Source: Pseudomonadota bacterium
GTDB taxonomy: Bacteria > Pseudomonadota > Alphaproteobacteria > Rhizobiales > Kaistiaceae
Assembly (NCBI GenBank): GCA_023433185.1
Contig: JAEZEN010000231.1
Span: 1 to 5,588 of the forward strand
Direction of reading: 5' to 3'
DNA: 5,588 nt
Shown: piece by piece, positions 1 through 5,287 of the stretch
Position numbering within the stretch: position 1 is the stretch's first letter
Layout: each line of letters starts with the position of its first letter
Notes under the pieces: model-generated
Told to the model about the DNA's origin: nothing
Databases searched by the model: none
The model's input: only the letters and a program-made list of their open reading frames with translations
Program-made: the position numbers and the translations under genes

Positions 1-50
1 ATCGAAGTCCATGTCGTGTACGAAGAAGGACGTCCAGACCGTGCCGCCAG

Positions 51-80
51 TGATGGATTCCGGCTTTCGCCGGAATGACG
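51..80. repeat. REP-like palindromic repeat hairpin
   Basis: Positions 57-64 (ATTCCGGC) and 69-76 (GCCGGAAT) form a perfect 8-bp inverted repeat around a 4-base loop. On the minus strand, which is the nadA transcript, the loop reads GAAA, a GNRA tetraloop, so the RNA hairpin should be very stable. The core with its flanks resembles the dispersed 'GGATTCCGGC..GCCGGAATGAC' class of intergenic repeats found in many proteobacterial genomes. It lies 47 bases past the nadA stop and could act as a 3' end stabiliser. There is no U-tract, so it is not a classical intrinsic terminator. Copy number cannot be seen from one window. Confidence 0.6.
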
Positions 81-96
81 GCCGTGGTGGCAGCCT

Positions 97-110
97 TCCG
101 GCTTCCCGGA
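97..110. other. Small hairpin just after nadA
   Basis: TCCGG at 97-101 pairs with CCGGA at 106-110 around a CTTC loop. It lies 13 bases beyond the nadA stop codon in the nadA transcript, next to the REP-like hairpin. No run of T follows on the minus strand. It may help form the 3' end of the nadA mRNA together with the neighbouring hairpin, or it may be chance in GC-rich DNA. Confidence 0.3.
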
Positions 111-123
111 CCCGCCCGGGGCC

Positions 124-1203
124 TCAGCTCCGGAGGTTGATCATCCGCTCGACCGCCCGCCGCGCCTTCTCCGCGACGAAGGGATCGATGGTAACCTCGT
201 CGCGCAGCTCGACCAGGCTGTCGAGGATCTTCGGCAGCGAGATGCGCTTCATGTGCGGGCAGAGGTTGCAGGGCCGGATGAACTCGATGTCCGGCACCTC
301 CGCCTCGATATTGGCCGACATCGAGCATTCGGTGACGAGCAGCACCTTGGCCGGATGCCGGTCGAGCACCCAGCTCGTCATCTTCGCTGTCGAGCCGGTG
401 AAGTCGGCCTCGGCGAGGACGTCCGGCGGGCACTCCGGGTGCGCAAGCACGACGACGCCGGGATGGGCCTCGCGATAGGCCGCGATCTCCTTGCCGGTGA
501 AGCGCTCGTGGACTTCGCAGGCACCGTTCCAGGCGATGATCTGCACGTCGGTCTGGGAGGCGACCCACTTGGCGAGATACTGGTCCGGGAGGAACAGCAC
601 CTTGTCGACGCCGAGGCTTTCGACGACCTCGACCGCGTTCGACGAGGTGCAGCAGATGTCGCTCTCCGCCTTCACATCGGCCGACGTGTTGACATAGGTG
701 ACCACCGGCACGCCGGGATAGCGCTCGCGGAGGAGCCGCACGTCCGCCCCCGTGATCGATGCCGCCAGCGAGCAGCCCGCCCGCATGTCGGGGATCAGGA
801 CGAGCTTGTCCGGGTTCAGGAGCTTCGAGGTCTCGGCCATGAAGTGGACGCCGCACTGGACGATGATGTCGGCGTCGCTCCTGGCGGCGGCGACCGCGAT
901 CTGCAGCGAGTCGCCGATCACGTCGGCGACGCAGTGGTAGATCTCCGGCGTCTGGTAATTGTGCGCCAGGATGACCGCGTTCCGCTCCTTCTTGAGGTCG
1001 TTGATCGCCTTGACGTAAGGCGCCATCACCGGCCACTCGATCGCGGGAATGACGTGCTTGACGCGCTCGTAGAGGGGCGCGGTCTCGCGCGCCACCGCGT
1101 CGGTATAGGTCAGGTCCGGCATGGCAACCGGCGCGAACTTGCCGACCTTCGCAAGGCGGGACGCGGCGCGCCGCTCCCTGCTCGTGCCCATCGCCTCGGT
1201 CAT
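124..1203 (-). CDS. nadA: Quinolinate synthase NadA (359 aa)
   Basis: NadA is a cytoplasmic [4Fe-4S] enzyme that condenses iminoaspartate, made by NadB or an aspartate dehydrogenase, with dihydroxyacetone phosphate to give quinolinate, the first pyridine precursor of de novo NAD synthesis. Visible family motifs are ILAHNYQ (78-84), ADVIGDSL (93-100), [12 protein letters not shown] (116-127), [11 protein letters not shown] (137-147), [10 protein letters not shown] (170-179) and HPECP (255-259). Probable cluster ligands are Cys117, Cys229 (in [10 protein letters not shown]) and Cys315 (in CNLCPHMK), spaced as in known NadA proteins. The length is normal for the longer NadA type. The first ATG is chosen because AGGAGG lies six bases upstream; the next in-frame ATG at 1191 is too far from it. 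The gene has its own promoter and palindromic operator (1220-1265). No nadB or nadC is seen within the window. Confidence 0.97.
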   Translation of the reverse strand: MTEAMGTSRERRAASRLAKVGKFAPVAMPDLTYTDAVARETAPLYERVKHVIPAIEWPVMAPYVKAINDLKKERNAVILAHNYQTPEIYHCVADVIGDSLQIAVAAARSDADIIVQCGVHFMAETSKLLNPDKLVLIPDMRAGCSLAASITGADVRLLRERYPGVPVVTYVNTSADVKAESDICCTSSNAVEVVESLGVDKVLFLPDQYLAKWVASQTDVQIIAWNGACEVHERFTGKEIAAYREAHPGVVVLAHPECPPDVLAEADFTGSTAKMTSWVLDRHPAKVLLVTECSMSANIEAEVPDIEFIRPCNLCPHMKRISLPKILDSLVELRDEVTIDPFVAEKARRAVERMINLRS

Positions 1204-1209
1204 CGCCCG

Positions 1210-1215
1210 CCTCCT
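1210..1215 (-). promoter_or_regulatory. nadA ribosome-binding site
   Basis: The minus strand reads AGGAGG here, a perfect Shine-Dalgarno core six bases before the ATG at 1203. It fixes that ATG as the start rather than the in-frame ATG four codons later. Only four bases separate it from the palindromic operator at 1220-1240. Confidence 0.8.
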
Positions 1216-1219
1216 CTTT

Positions 1220-1240
1220 TTATGCTCAAACTGAGCATAA
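1220..1240. promoter_or_regulatory. Palindromic operator of nadA, probable NadQ-type site
   Basis: TTATGCTCA (1220-1228) and TGAGCATAA (1232-1240) are perfect 9-base inverted repeats around a 3-base spacer, standing out in GC-rich DNA directly before nadA. The geometry fits binding by a dimeric DNA-binding regulator. From memory, comparative-genomics work on alphaproteobacterial NAD genes described a NadQ repressor with a TATGCTCA..TGAGCATA palindrome upstream of nad genes; I could not check this here. The site overlaps the predicted -10 element (1237-1242), which suggests repression by blocking RNA polymerase. The palindrome is seen directly. The regulator's identity is inferred, and no regulator gene is in the window. 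Confidence 0.8.
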
Positions 1241-1265
1241 TTTGGGCCTTAAAACAGCCGGTCAA
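1237..1265 (-). promoter_or_regulatory. Predicted sigma70 promoter of nadA
   Basis: On the minus strand TTGACC (1265-1260) matches five of six bases of the -35 consensus. After 17 bases comes AATTAT (1242-1237), matching four of six bases of the -10 consensus. Transcription would start at about 1230, inside the palindromic operator, giving a leader of roughly 25-30 bases. The -35 hexamer straddles one arm and the loop of the upstream terminator-like hairpin. This is a prediction from sequence alone; a weaker alternative pair, TTGGAT and TATATC, exists at 1311-1282. Confidence 0.55.
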
Positions 1266-1273
1266 AGCCGGCT
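1251..1273 (-). terminator. Candidate intrinsic terminator after xseB
   Basis: Read on the minus strand, AGCCGG (1273-1268) pairs with CCGGCT (1261-1256) around a 6-base loop and is followed by G and then TTTT (1254-1251). A GC-rich stem with a short U-tract is the form of a rho-independent terminator, about 110 bases past the xseB stop. It would insulate nadA from the upstream operon. The six-pair stem and four-base U-run make it a weak example. It overlaps the predicted -35 element of the nadA promoter. Confidence 0.5.
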
Positions 1274-1318
1274 CGACGATCGATATAAGCACTGCCTGAG
1301 CAAAAATCCAATGCCCAC

Positions 1319-1345
1319 TGCAAATTTCTCATGCAAATCTGCAAT
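1319..1345. repeat. TGCAAAT-type short direct repeats in AT-rich leader
   Basis: TGCAAAT occurs at 1319-1325 and again at 1332-1338, with a shortened TGCAAT at 1340-1345. They lie in the AT-rich gap between xseB and nadA. Spacing of 13 and 8 bases is not a regular helical phase. They could be a regulator-binding cluster or simply low-complexity intergenic sequence; no known site is recognised. Confidence 0.25.
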
Positions 1346-1382
1346 GAAATTCATCACGGGGCTTGATGGGTCGCGGCGGCCG

Positions 1383-1652
1383 TCAGAACGGCGCGTCTTC
1401 CTCGCCGCCATCGAGCGGCTCGACGCCAGCCGGCTTGCCGCCCGCCGTCAGTCGGATGCGCTCGACCCGGCCCTCGGCCTCCTTGAGCAGCCGCTCGCAA
1501 TGGTTCTTCAGCGCCTCGCCGCGCTCGTAGCGCTCGATCGACTTCTCGAGGTCGACCTTGCCGGCCTCGAGTTCCTGAACGATCGATTCGAGCTCGGCCA
1601 GCGCCTTCTCGAAGGACAGGTCGGACACCGCGGCGGGGGACTTTTCGGCCAT
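1383..1652 (-). CDS. xseB: Exodeoxyribonuclease VII small subunit XseB (89 aa)
   Basis: XseB is the small, non-catalytic subunit of exonuclease VII, which with several copies per XseA degrades single-stranded DNA to short oligonucleotides. The diagnostic N-terminal block is present: [20 protein letters not shown], then [17 protein letters not shown], then a helix ending in [13 protein letters not shown]. This is the two-helix coiled-coil XseB domain (PF02609), occupying about residues 10-70. The tail is acidic and likely flexible. The length is usual for the family. The ATG at 1652 is preferred: a TTG four codons upstream directly abuts the GAGGAG ribosome-binding site and is too close to use it. 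The gene follows the deacetylase by 16 bp, so the two are probably co-transcribed. XseA is not in the window. Confidence 0.95.
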   Translation of the reverse strand: MAEKSPAAVSDLSFEKALAELESIVQELEAGKVDLEKSIERYERGEALKNHCERLLKEAEGRVERIRLTAGGKPAGVEPLDGGEEDAPF

Positions 1653-1664
1653 GCGTTGACGCAA

Positions 1665-1670
1665 CTCCTC
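1665..1670 (-). promoter_or_regulatory. xseB ribosome-binding site overlapping upstream stop
   Basis: GAGGAG on the minus strand lies 12 bases before the xseB ATG and shares two bases with the TGA stop of the deacetylase gene (1671-1669). This arrangement suggests translational coupling of xseB to the upstream gene. The spacing is slightly long but no better site is visible. Confidence 0.55.
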
Positions 1671-2607
1671 AATCGGACGCGGACACGCCCATCAGCGTCC
1701 CGACATGGGCCGCGACCGAGTCGCCGAGCCCGCGAAGATCATACCCGCCCTCGAGCAGGCTGACGACCCTGCCGCCGGCGTGGCGGTCGGCCAGGTCCAT
1801 CAGCCGCGCCGTCGCCCAGGCGAAGTCGTCCTCGCTGAGGTTGAGTGAGGCCAGCGGATCGCGCCAGTGCGCGTCGAACCCCGCGGAGATGACGATGAGG
1901 TCCGGCCGGAATCGGTCCACGGCCGGAAGAATCCGTCCCTCGAAGGCCTCCATGAACTCGACCCCGCCGGCACCGGGCGGCAGGGGCGCATTGAAGACGT
2001 TGCCGACGCCGGTCTCATGCACCGCCCCGGTCCCGGGATAGAGCGGCATCTGGTGCGTCGATCCGTAGAGGATGCTGGCGTCGTTCCAGACGATCGCCTG
2101 CGTGCCGTTGCCGTGGTGAACGTCCCAGTCGACGATCGCGACGCGCTCCGCCCCGTGCGCCGACTGCGCATGCCGCGCCGCGATCACGGCACTGGCGAAG
2201 AGGCAGAAGCCCATGGCCTGGTCGGCCTCGGCATGGTGCCCGGGCGGGCGGACGGCGCAGAACGCATTCCGCGCGGCGCCGGTGAACACGGCGTCGACCG
2301 CGACAATCCCGGCGCCGACGGCGTTGGAGGCCACTTCGAAGCTGCGCGGCGAGACCCAGGTATCGGAATCGAGCTGCGCGAGGCCCTCCTCCGGGATCGC
2401 CGCCCGCACGGCCGCGACGTAGCGCGGATCGTGGGCGGTCTCGAGCACCGCGTCGTCCACCGGCGTCGGCCCGACACGTCTGAGTGACGCGAAGCGGGGA
2501 GCGGACAGCGCCTTCGTGACGGCGCGGATGCGGTCGGGCCGCTCGGGATGGCCGGTCGGCGTGACATGATCGAGAAACAGGTCGTCCGCGACGAGAAGCG
2601 TGGTCAT
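1669..2607 (-). CDS. Histone-deacetylase-family protein, zinc deacylase (312 aa)
   Basis: This is a bacterial member of the arginase/deacetylase fold family (Hist_deacetyl, PF00850), related to AcuC, acetylpolyamine amidohydrolases and class II histone deacetylases. The catalytic set looks complete: the His-His dyad in RPPGHHA (His124, His125), zinc ligands Asp162 and His164 in [10 protein letters not shown], Asp245 in SAGFDAH, and the transition-state tyrosine in EGGYD (Tyr289). The N-terminal HPERPDR motif (20-26) is typical of the class II-like bacterial group. No signal peptide is visible, so it is probably cytoplasmic. The start is supported by GGAGGG eight bases upstream. It lies between the crotonase gene and xseB in one apparent operon. 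The substrate is unknown: an acyl-lysine protein, an acylpolyamine or another small amide are all possible. An acuC name is not justified by the sequence alone. Confidence 0.93.
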   Translation of the reverse strand: MTTLLVADDLFLDHVTPTGHPERPDRIRAVTKALSAPRFASLRRVGPTPVDDAVLETAHDPRYVAAVRAAIPEEGLAQLDSDTWVSPRSFEVASNAVGAGIVAVDAVFTGAARNAFCAVRPPGHHAEADQAMGFCLFASAVIAARHAQSAHGAERVAIVDWDVHHGNGTQAIVWNDASILYGSTHQMPLYPGTGAVHETGVGNVFNAPLPPGAGGVEFMEAFEGRILPAVDRFRPDLIVISAGFDAHWRDPLASLNLSEDDFAWATARLMDLADRHAGGRVVSLLEGGYDLRGLGDSVAAHVGTLMGVSASD

Positions 2608-2620
2608 GACGTGGGCCCTC

Positions 2621-2669
2621 CGACAGGGCGAACCGGCGCCGGTTGATGGCGCCTATGCATCGCCCGTCG
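2621..2669. other. Nested inverted repeats between crotonase and deacetylase genes
   Basis: An outer inverted repeat, CGACAGGGCGA (2621-2631) and TCGCCCGTCG (2660-2669), pairs with one bulged base. Inside it is the perfect 14-base palindrome AACCGGCGCCGGTT (2631-2644). In the minus-strand mRNA the structure would contain the crotonase stop codon (2655-2653) and touch the deacetylase ribosome-binding site (2621-2616). No U-tract follows, so it is not an intrinsic terminator. It could tune translation or mRNA processing between the two genes, or be chance in GC-rich DNA. Confidence 0.4.
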
Positions 2670-3411
2670 CGCGTTCGGTGAACAGCGCGAGGGCATCGAG
2701 GGCGGCCGGCGAGCGGAGCAGATCGGCGAAGCTCGCTGCCTCGTGATTGATCCGCGCCAGAACGTCCCGGCGGTCGCCGCGCATCAGGCGGCGCGCGGTG
2801 CGCACCGCCTCGGGCGGCTTGCTCGCCAGCGATGCGGCACAGGCATGGGCAACGTCGTCGACCTCTTCGGGCGCGACCACGCGGTTGATCAGCCCCGATT
2901 CGAGGGCGCGCTGGGCATCGAACTGCTCGCCGAGGACGATAAGCTCGAAGGCGCGATGGTAGCCGAGGATCAAGGGAGCGAGAATGCTCGCCCCGCCTTC
3001 CGGCGCCATGCCGATGTCGGCGCAGCCGGCCGCGAAGACCGACCATTCGCTGGCCACCACGAAGTCGCAATGGAGGAGCAGGACGGTGCCGATCCCGGCG
3101 CAGAGCCCGTCGACGGCGGCGACCACCGGCTTGTCGATGGTCGCGAAGGTCTTCATGAAGCGGATCGGCGCCTCCCCGAACTTGCCCTGCTCGACAAATC
3201 CGCGGAGCTCGGCCGGGTCGTGACCGGCGGTGAACATGCCGGGCATCCCGGCGACCACCACGGCCCGCACGCTGGTGTTCCGCTCGGCGAGCGAGACGGC
3301 GTCGGCGGCGAGATCGAACATCTCGGCGTTCAGCGCGTTGCCGTACTCGGCGCGATCGAAACGGATGGTCTGCACACCGTCCCGTACATCGACGGAAATG
3401 TGGTCATGCAT
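2653..3411 (-). CDS. Enoyl-CoA hydratase/isomerase family protein (252 aa)
   Basis: A crotonase-fold enzyme (ECH_1, PF00378) of normal length that should act on enoyl-CoA thioesters, probably in fatty-acid or related acyl-CoA oxidation. The oxyanion-hole segments are present: FTAGHDPAEL (60-69) and DGLCAGIG (101-108). The first hydratase glutamate, normally in a PE(I/L)xLG motif, appears to be replaced by Cys130 in GCADIGMAPEGG. The second is retained as Glu155 in RAFELIVLGE. The APEGG motif with Glu138 resembles delta3,delta2-enoyl-CoA isomerases of the ECI2/PECI type, so isomerase activity is at least as likely as hydratase. The start is supported by GGGGGA about ten bases upstream. It follows the acyl-CoA dehydrogenase by 44 bp and precedes the deacetylase by 45 bp, suggesting one operon. 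Confidence 0.92.
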   Translation of the reverse strand: MHDHISVDVRDGVQTIRFDRAEYGNALNAEMFDLAADAVSLAERNTSVRAVVVAGMPGMFTAGHDPAELRGFVEQGKFGEAPIRFMKTFATIDKPVVAAVDGLCAGIGTVLLLHCDFVVASEWSVFAAGCADIGMAPEGGASILAPLILGYHRAFELIVLGEQFDAQRALESGLINRVVAPEEVDDVAHACAASLASKPPEAVRTARRLMRGDRRDVLARINHEAASFADLLRSPAALDALALFTERATGDA

Positions 3412-3455
3412 CCGGCCGCGTTCCCCCCCACGTCATTGCTGCCTCTCCCTCGGCT

Positions 3456-5195
3456 TCATTCGACTGCGTCCCCTGCAAGCAGCAGCGCCGTCGCCCCGGC
3501 GTCGAGTCCACGCACCGCACCCGCCGCGGCGGCCCGCAGGCCCGGCGCTTCGCTCAGCATCGTTTGGGCGAAAAACGCCGCTTTGGCAAATGTGTCACGC
3601 TCCCGGAGCGTGCCGGCCTCCGCGAGTGCCGCCCTGGCGAGCAGTCCGCCTCCAAGGGTCGTCGCGAACAGCCGTAGATAGGAGCCGGCGCCGGCCAGGG
3701 CCGCGCGACGCTGGCCGCCGGCGACCGCCTCCGTCATCGCGCGCGTCGCGGCGCGCAGTTCGGCGATGGCGGTGGCAAGCGGAGCGTGCATGGCACGAAG
3801 GGCATCGTGGCGGGACGAGGACAGAACATCCGCGATGGCAGCGAGTTCCGCAGTGACCGCCGTCACCGCGGAGCCCCCGCCCAGACCGAGCTTGCGGAGA
3901 ACGAGATCGATCGCCTGGATGCCGTTCGTGCCCTCGTAGATCGCAAAGATGCGGGCGTCGCGGAGGTGCTGCGCCGCCCCGGTCTCCTCGATGTAGCCGG
4001 CGCCGCCATGGACCTGGATGCCGAGCGAGGCGACCTCGACGGCGGCATCGGTGGCGTAGGCCTTGGCGATCGGCGTGAGGAGGCTGGCGCGCTCGCCCCA
4101 GGCGCCGCGGTCCTCGGGCGCGCCCCGCCGGCTCATGTCGATCGCGTGCGCACAGGCGTAGCAGAGCGCCCGGGCGGCGGCGACCAGCGCCGCCATCCGC
4201 ATCAGCATGACCTGGACGTCGGGATGGCGGACGATGGCGACGGGGCCGGCGCCGTCCGGTCCGCGCCCCTGACGGCGCTCGCGGGCATAGGAGAGCGCAC
4301 CCTGCCAGGCCCGCTCGGCGACGCCGACGCCCTGGATTCCGACCGAGAGACGCGCAAGGTTCATCATGGTGAACATGCAGGCGAGGCCGCGATTCTCCTC
4401 GCCGACCAGGAAGCCCGTGGCGCCGTCATAGAGCATGGTGCAGGTCGGCGAGCCATGAAGGCCGAGCTTGTGCTCGATGCCGGTCGCGGCCACCCGGTTC
4501 CGGCCACCCGACGGCAGCATCTTCGGCACCAGGAACAGCGAGATTCCACCGGTGCCGGCCGGCGCGTCCGGCAGGCGGGCCAGCACCAGATGGACGATAT
4601 TGGGGGTGAGATCGTGCTCCCCGTAGGTGATGAATATCTTCTGCCCCGTAATGCGGTAGGTGCCGTCACCCGCCCGCTCGGCGCGTGCCGCCAGGAGCGC
4701 GAGGTCGGAGCCGGCCTGCGCCTCGGTGAGGTTCATGGTGGCGGTCCACGCGCCCGAGACGAGACACGGCAGGTAGGCTGCGCGCAACTCTGCGGAGCCG
4801 TGGGCGGCGATCGCCTCGATCGCACCGGCGGCCAGCATCGGCCCGACGGCGAAGGCCGCGTTGCCGGAATTCCACAACTCCTGCACGGCCATCTCGATCA
4901 TCACCGGCAGGCCCTGGCCGCCATGGGTCTCCGGCGCGCTCACCCCCGTCCAGCCCCCCTCGGCGAAGCGGCGATAGGCGTCGCGCCAGCCCGGCGCCGT
5001 GGTCACGGCCCCGTCGCGGAAGGCGACGCCCTCCCGGTCACCGACCCGGTTGAGCGGGGCCAGCACCTCGGCAGCGAAGCGGCCGGCCTCGGCGAGGATG
5101 TCGTCGAGCGGGACGTCGTCGAGCACCGGCGAGCCCGGGCCTGCGGCAACACGGAGCGCGGCGGCGATCTCGGCGACCGGCGGCGTGAACGTCAT
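3456..5195 (-). CDS. Acyl-CoA dehydrogenase, long DmdC-like type (579 aa)
   Basis: A cytoplasmic FAD flavoenzyme that oxidises an acyl-CoA to the trans-2-enoyl-CoA and passes electrons to electron-transfer flavoprotein. N-terminal helical domain is at about 35-150, the middle beta domain starts with MNLTEAQAGSD (154-164) and continues through GQKIFITYGEHDL (184-196), and the C-terminal helical domain includes QVHGGAGYIEE (394-404). Glu421 in IYEGTNGIQAIDL is the probable catalytic base. A further C-terminal domain (about 450-579) matches the extra domain (PF12806) of the roughly 580-600 aa subgroup that includes 3-methylmercaptopropionyl-CoA dehydrogenase DmdC. The substrate cannot be told from sequence, and a DMSP role is not supported because no dmdB is seen. 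The frame is open 64 codons further upstream, but that stretch is basic, unlike the family, and overlaps the divergent gene. The ATG at 5195 has GGGGAG nine bases upstream. Confidence 0.93.
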   Translation of the reverse strand: MTFTPPVAEIAAALRVAAGPGSPVLDDVPLDDILAEAGRFAAEVLAPLNRVGDREGVAFRDGAVTTAPGWRDAYRRFAEGGWTGVSAPETHGGQGLPVMIEMAVQELWNSGNAAFAVGPMLAAGAIEAIAAHGSAELRAAYLPCLVSGAWTATMNLTEAQAGSDLALLAARAERAGDGTYRITGQKIFITYGEHDLTPNIVHLVLARLPDAPAGTGGISLFLVPKMLPSGGRNRVAATGIEHKLGLHGSPTCTMLYDGATGFLVGEENRGLACMFTMMNLARLSVGIQGVGVAERAWQGALSYARERRQGRGPDGAGPVAIVRHPDVQVMLMRMAALVAAARALCYACAHAIDMSRRGAPEDRGAWGERASLLTPIAKAYATDAAVEVASLGIQVHGGAGYIEETGAAQHLRDARIFAIYEGTNGIQAIDLVLRKLGLGGGSAVTAVTAELAAIADVLSSSRHDALRAMHAPLATAIAELRAATRAMTEAVAGGQRRAALAGAGSYLRLFATTLGGGLLARAALAEAGTLRERDTFAKAAFFAQTMLSEAPGLRAAAAGAVRGLDAGATALLLAGDAVE

Positions 5196-5204
5196 CCCCG
5201 AATG

Positions 5205-5210
5205 CTCCCC
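5205..5210 (-). promoter_or_regulatory. Ribosome-binding site deciding the dehydrogenase start
   Basis: GGGGAG on the minus strand ends nine bases before the ATG at 5195. It supports the 579-residue protein over the longer open frame that begins at 5387 inside the divergent tsaC/Sua5 gene. Confidence 0.6.
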
Positions 5211-5276
5211 CTGCGCGCCTTGACCGTCCGCCCCCGCGGCGGCCACAAGACGCTCTGTACCGGATTTGCGGCAGCC

Positions 5277-5282
5277 AAGGGG
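5277..5282 (+). promoter_or_regulatory. Ribosome-binding site favouring a TTG start
   Basis: AAGGGG ends five bases before the TTG at 5288, a usable Shine-Dalgarno placement. The in-frame ATG at 5306 has no such sequence in front of it, so the TTG is the preferred start of the tsaC/Sua5 gene. Confidence 0.5.
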
Positions 5283-5287
5283 CCGAA

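Larger units (their letters stand above)
1..123. other. Left-edge region with no supported gene
   Basis: This stretch follows the nadA stop codon and runs to the window edge. It contains two hairpins, listed separately. Positions 1-51 show strong G/C bias at every third base. That fits a minus-strand reading that would include an ATG at 12-10 followed by Asp-Phe-Asp, or the opposing plus frame. The minus-strand ATG has no ribosome-binding site, and the plus-strand frame runs far into nadA without a stop. A plus-strand frame ending at the TGA at 76-78 is also open, but its codon use is unlike the genes here. A flanking gene may begin or end just outside the window, but none can be named. Confidence 0.4.
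5196..5287. promoter_or_regulatory. Divergent intergenic region, promoters not resolved
   Basis: These 92 bases separate the minus-strand acyl-CoA dehydrogenase operon from the plus-strand tsaC/Sua5 gene, so promoters for both are expected in or near it. On the plus strand CTTGACC (5219-5225) is a good -35 match of the alphaproteobacterial type, but no convincing -10 lies 16-18 bases on. No clear promoter pair is visible on the minus strand and no strong palindrome stands out. Confidence 0.35.

Noticed and set aside
253..1299. Open frame of 348 codons on the plus strand opposite nadA
   Set aside because: Its composition is the typical antisense shadow of a GC-rich gene (Arg, Asp, Val, His), no motif is recognisable, and nadA on the other strand is unambiguous.
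1297..1306. Second operator half-site TGAGCAAAA upstream of nadA
   Set aside because: It matches one arm of the operator in eight of nine bases but no inverted partner lies next to it; a single half-site can occur by chance.
1282..1311. Second nadA promoter TTGGAT-N18-TATATC on the minus strand
   Set aside because: Both hexamers are weak, the spacing is 18, and transcripts would run straight into the terminator-like hairpin. The promoter at 1237-1265 is a better match.
2015..3070. Arg-rich 351-codon open frame on the minus strand spanning two genes
   Set aside because: It overlaps the crotonase and deacetylase genes in another frame and has no recognisable protein features, whereas both real genes carry full catalytic motifs.
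5219..5248. Full sigma70 promoter for tsaC/Sua5 built on CTTGACC
   Set aside because: The -35 is good, but the bases 16-18 positions downstream (around CCACAA) do not resemble a -10 element, so no promoter is called.
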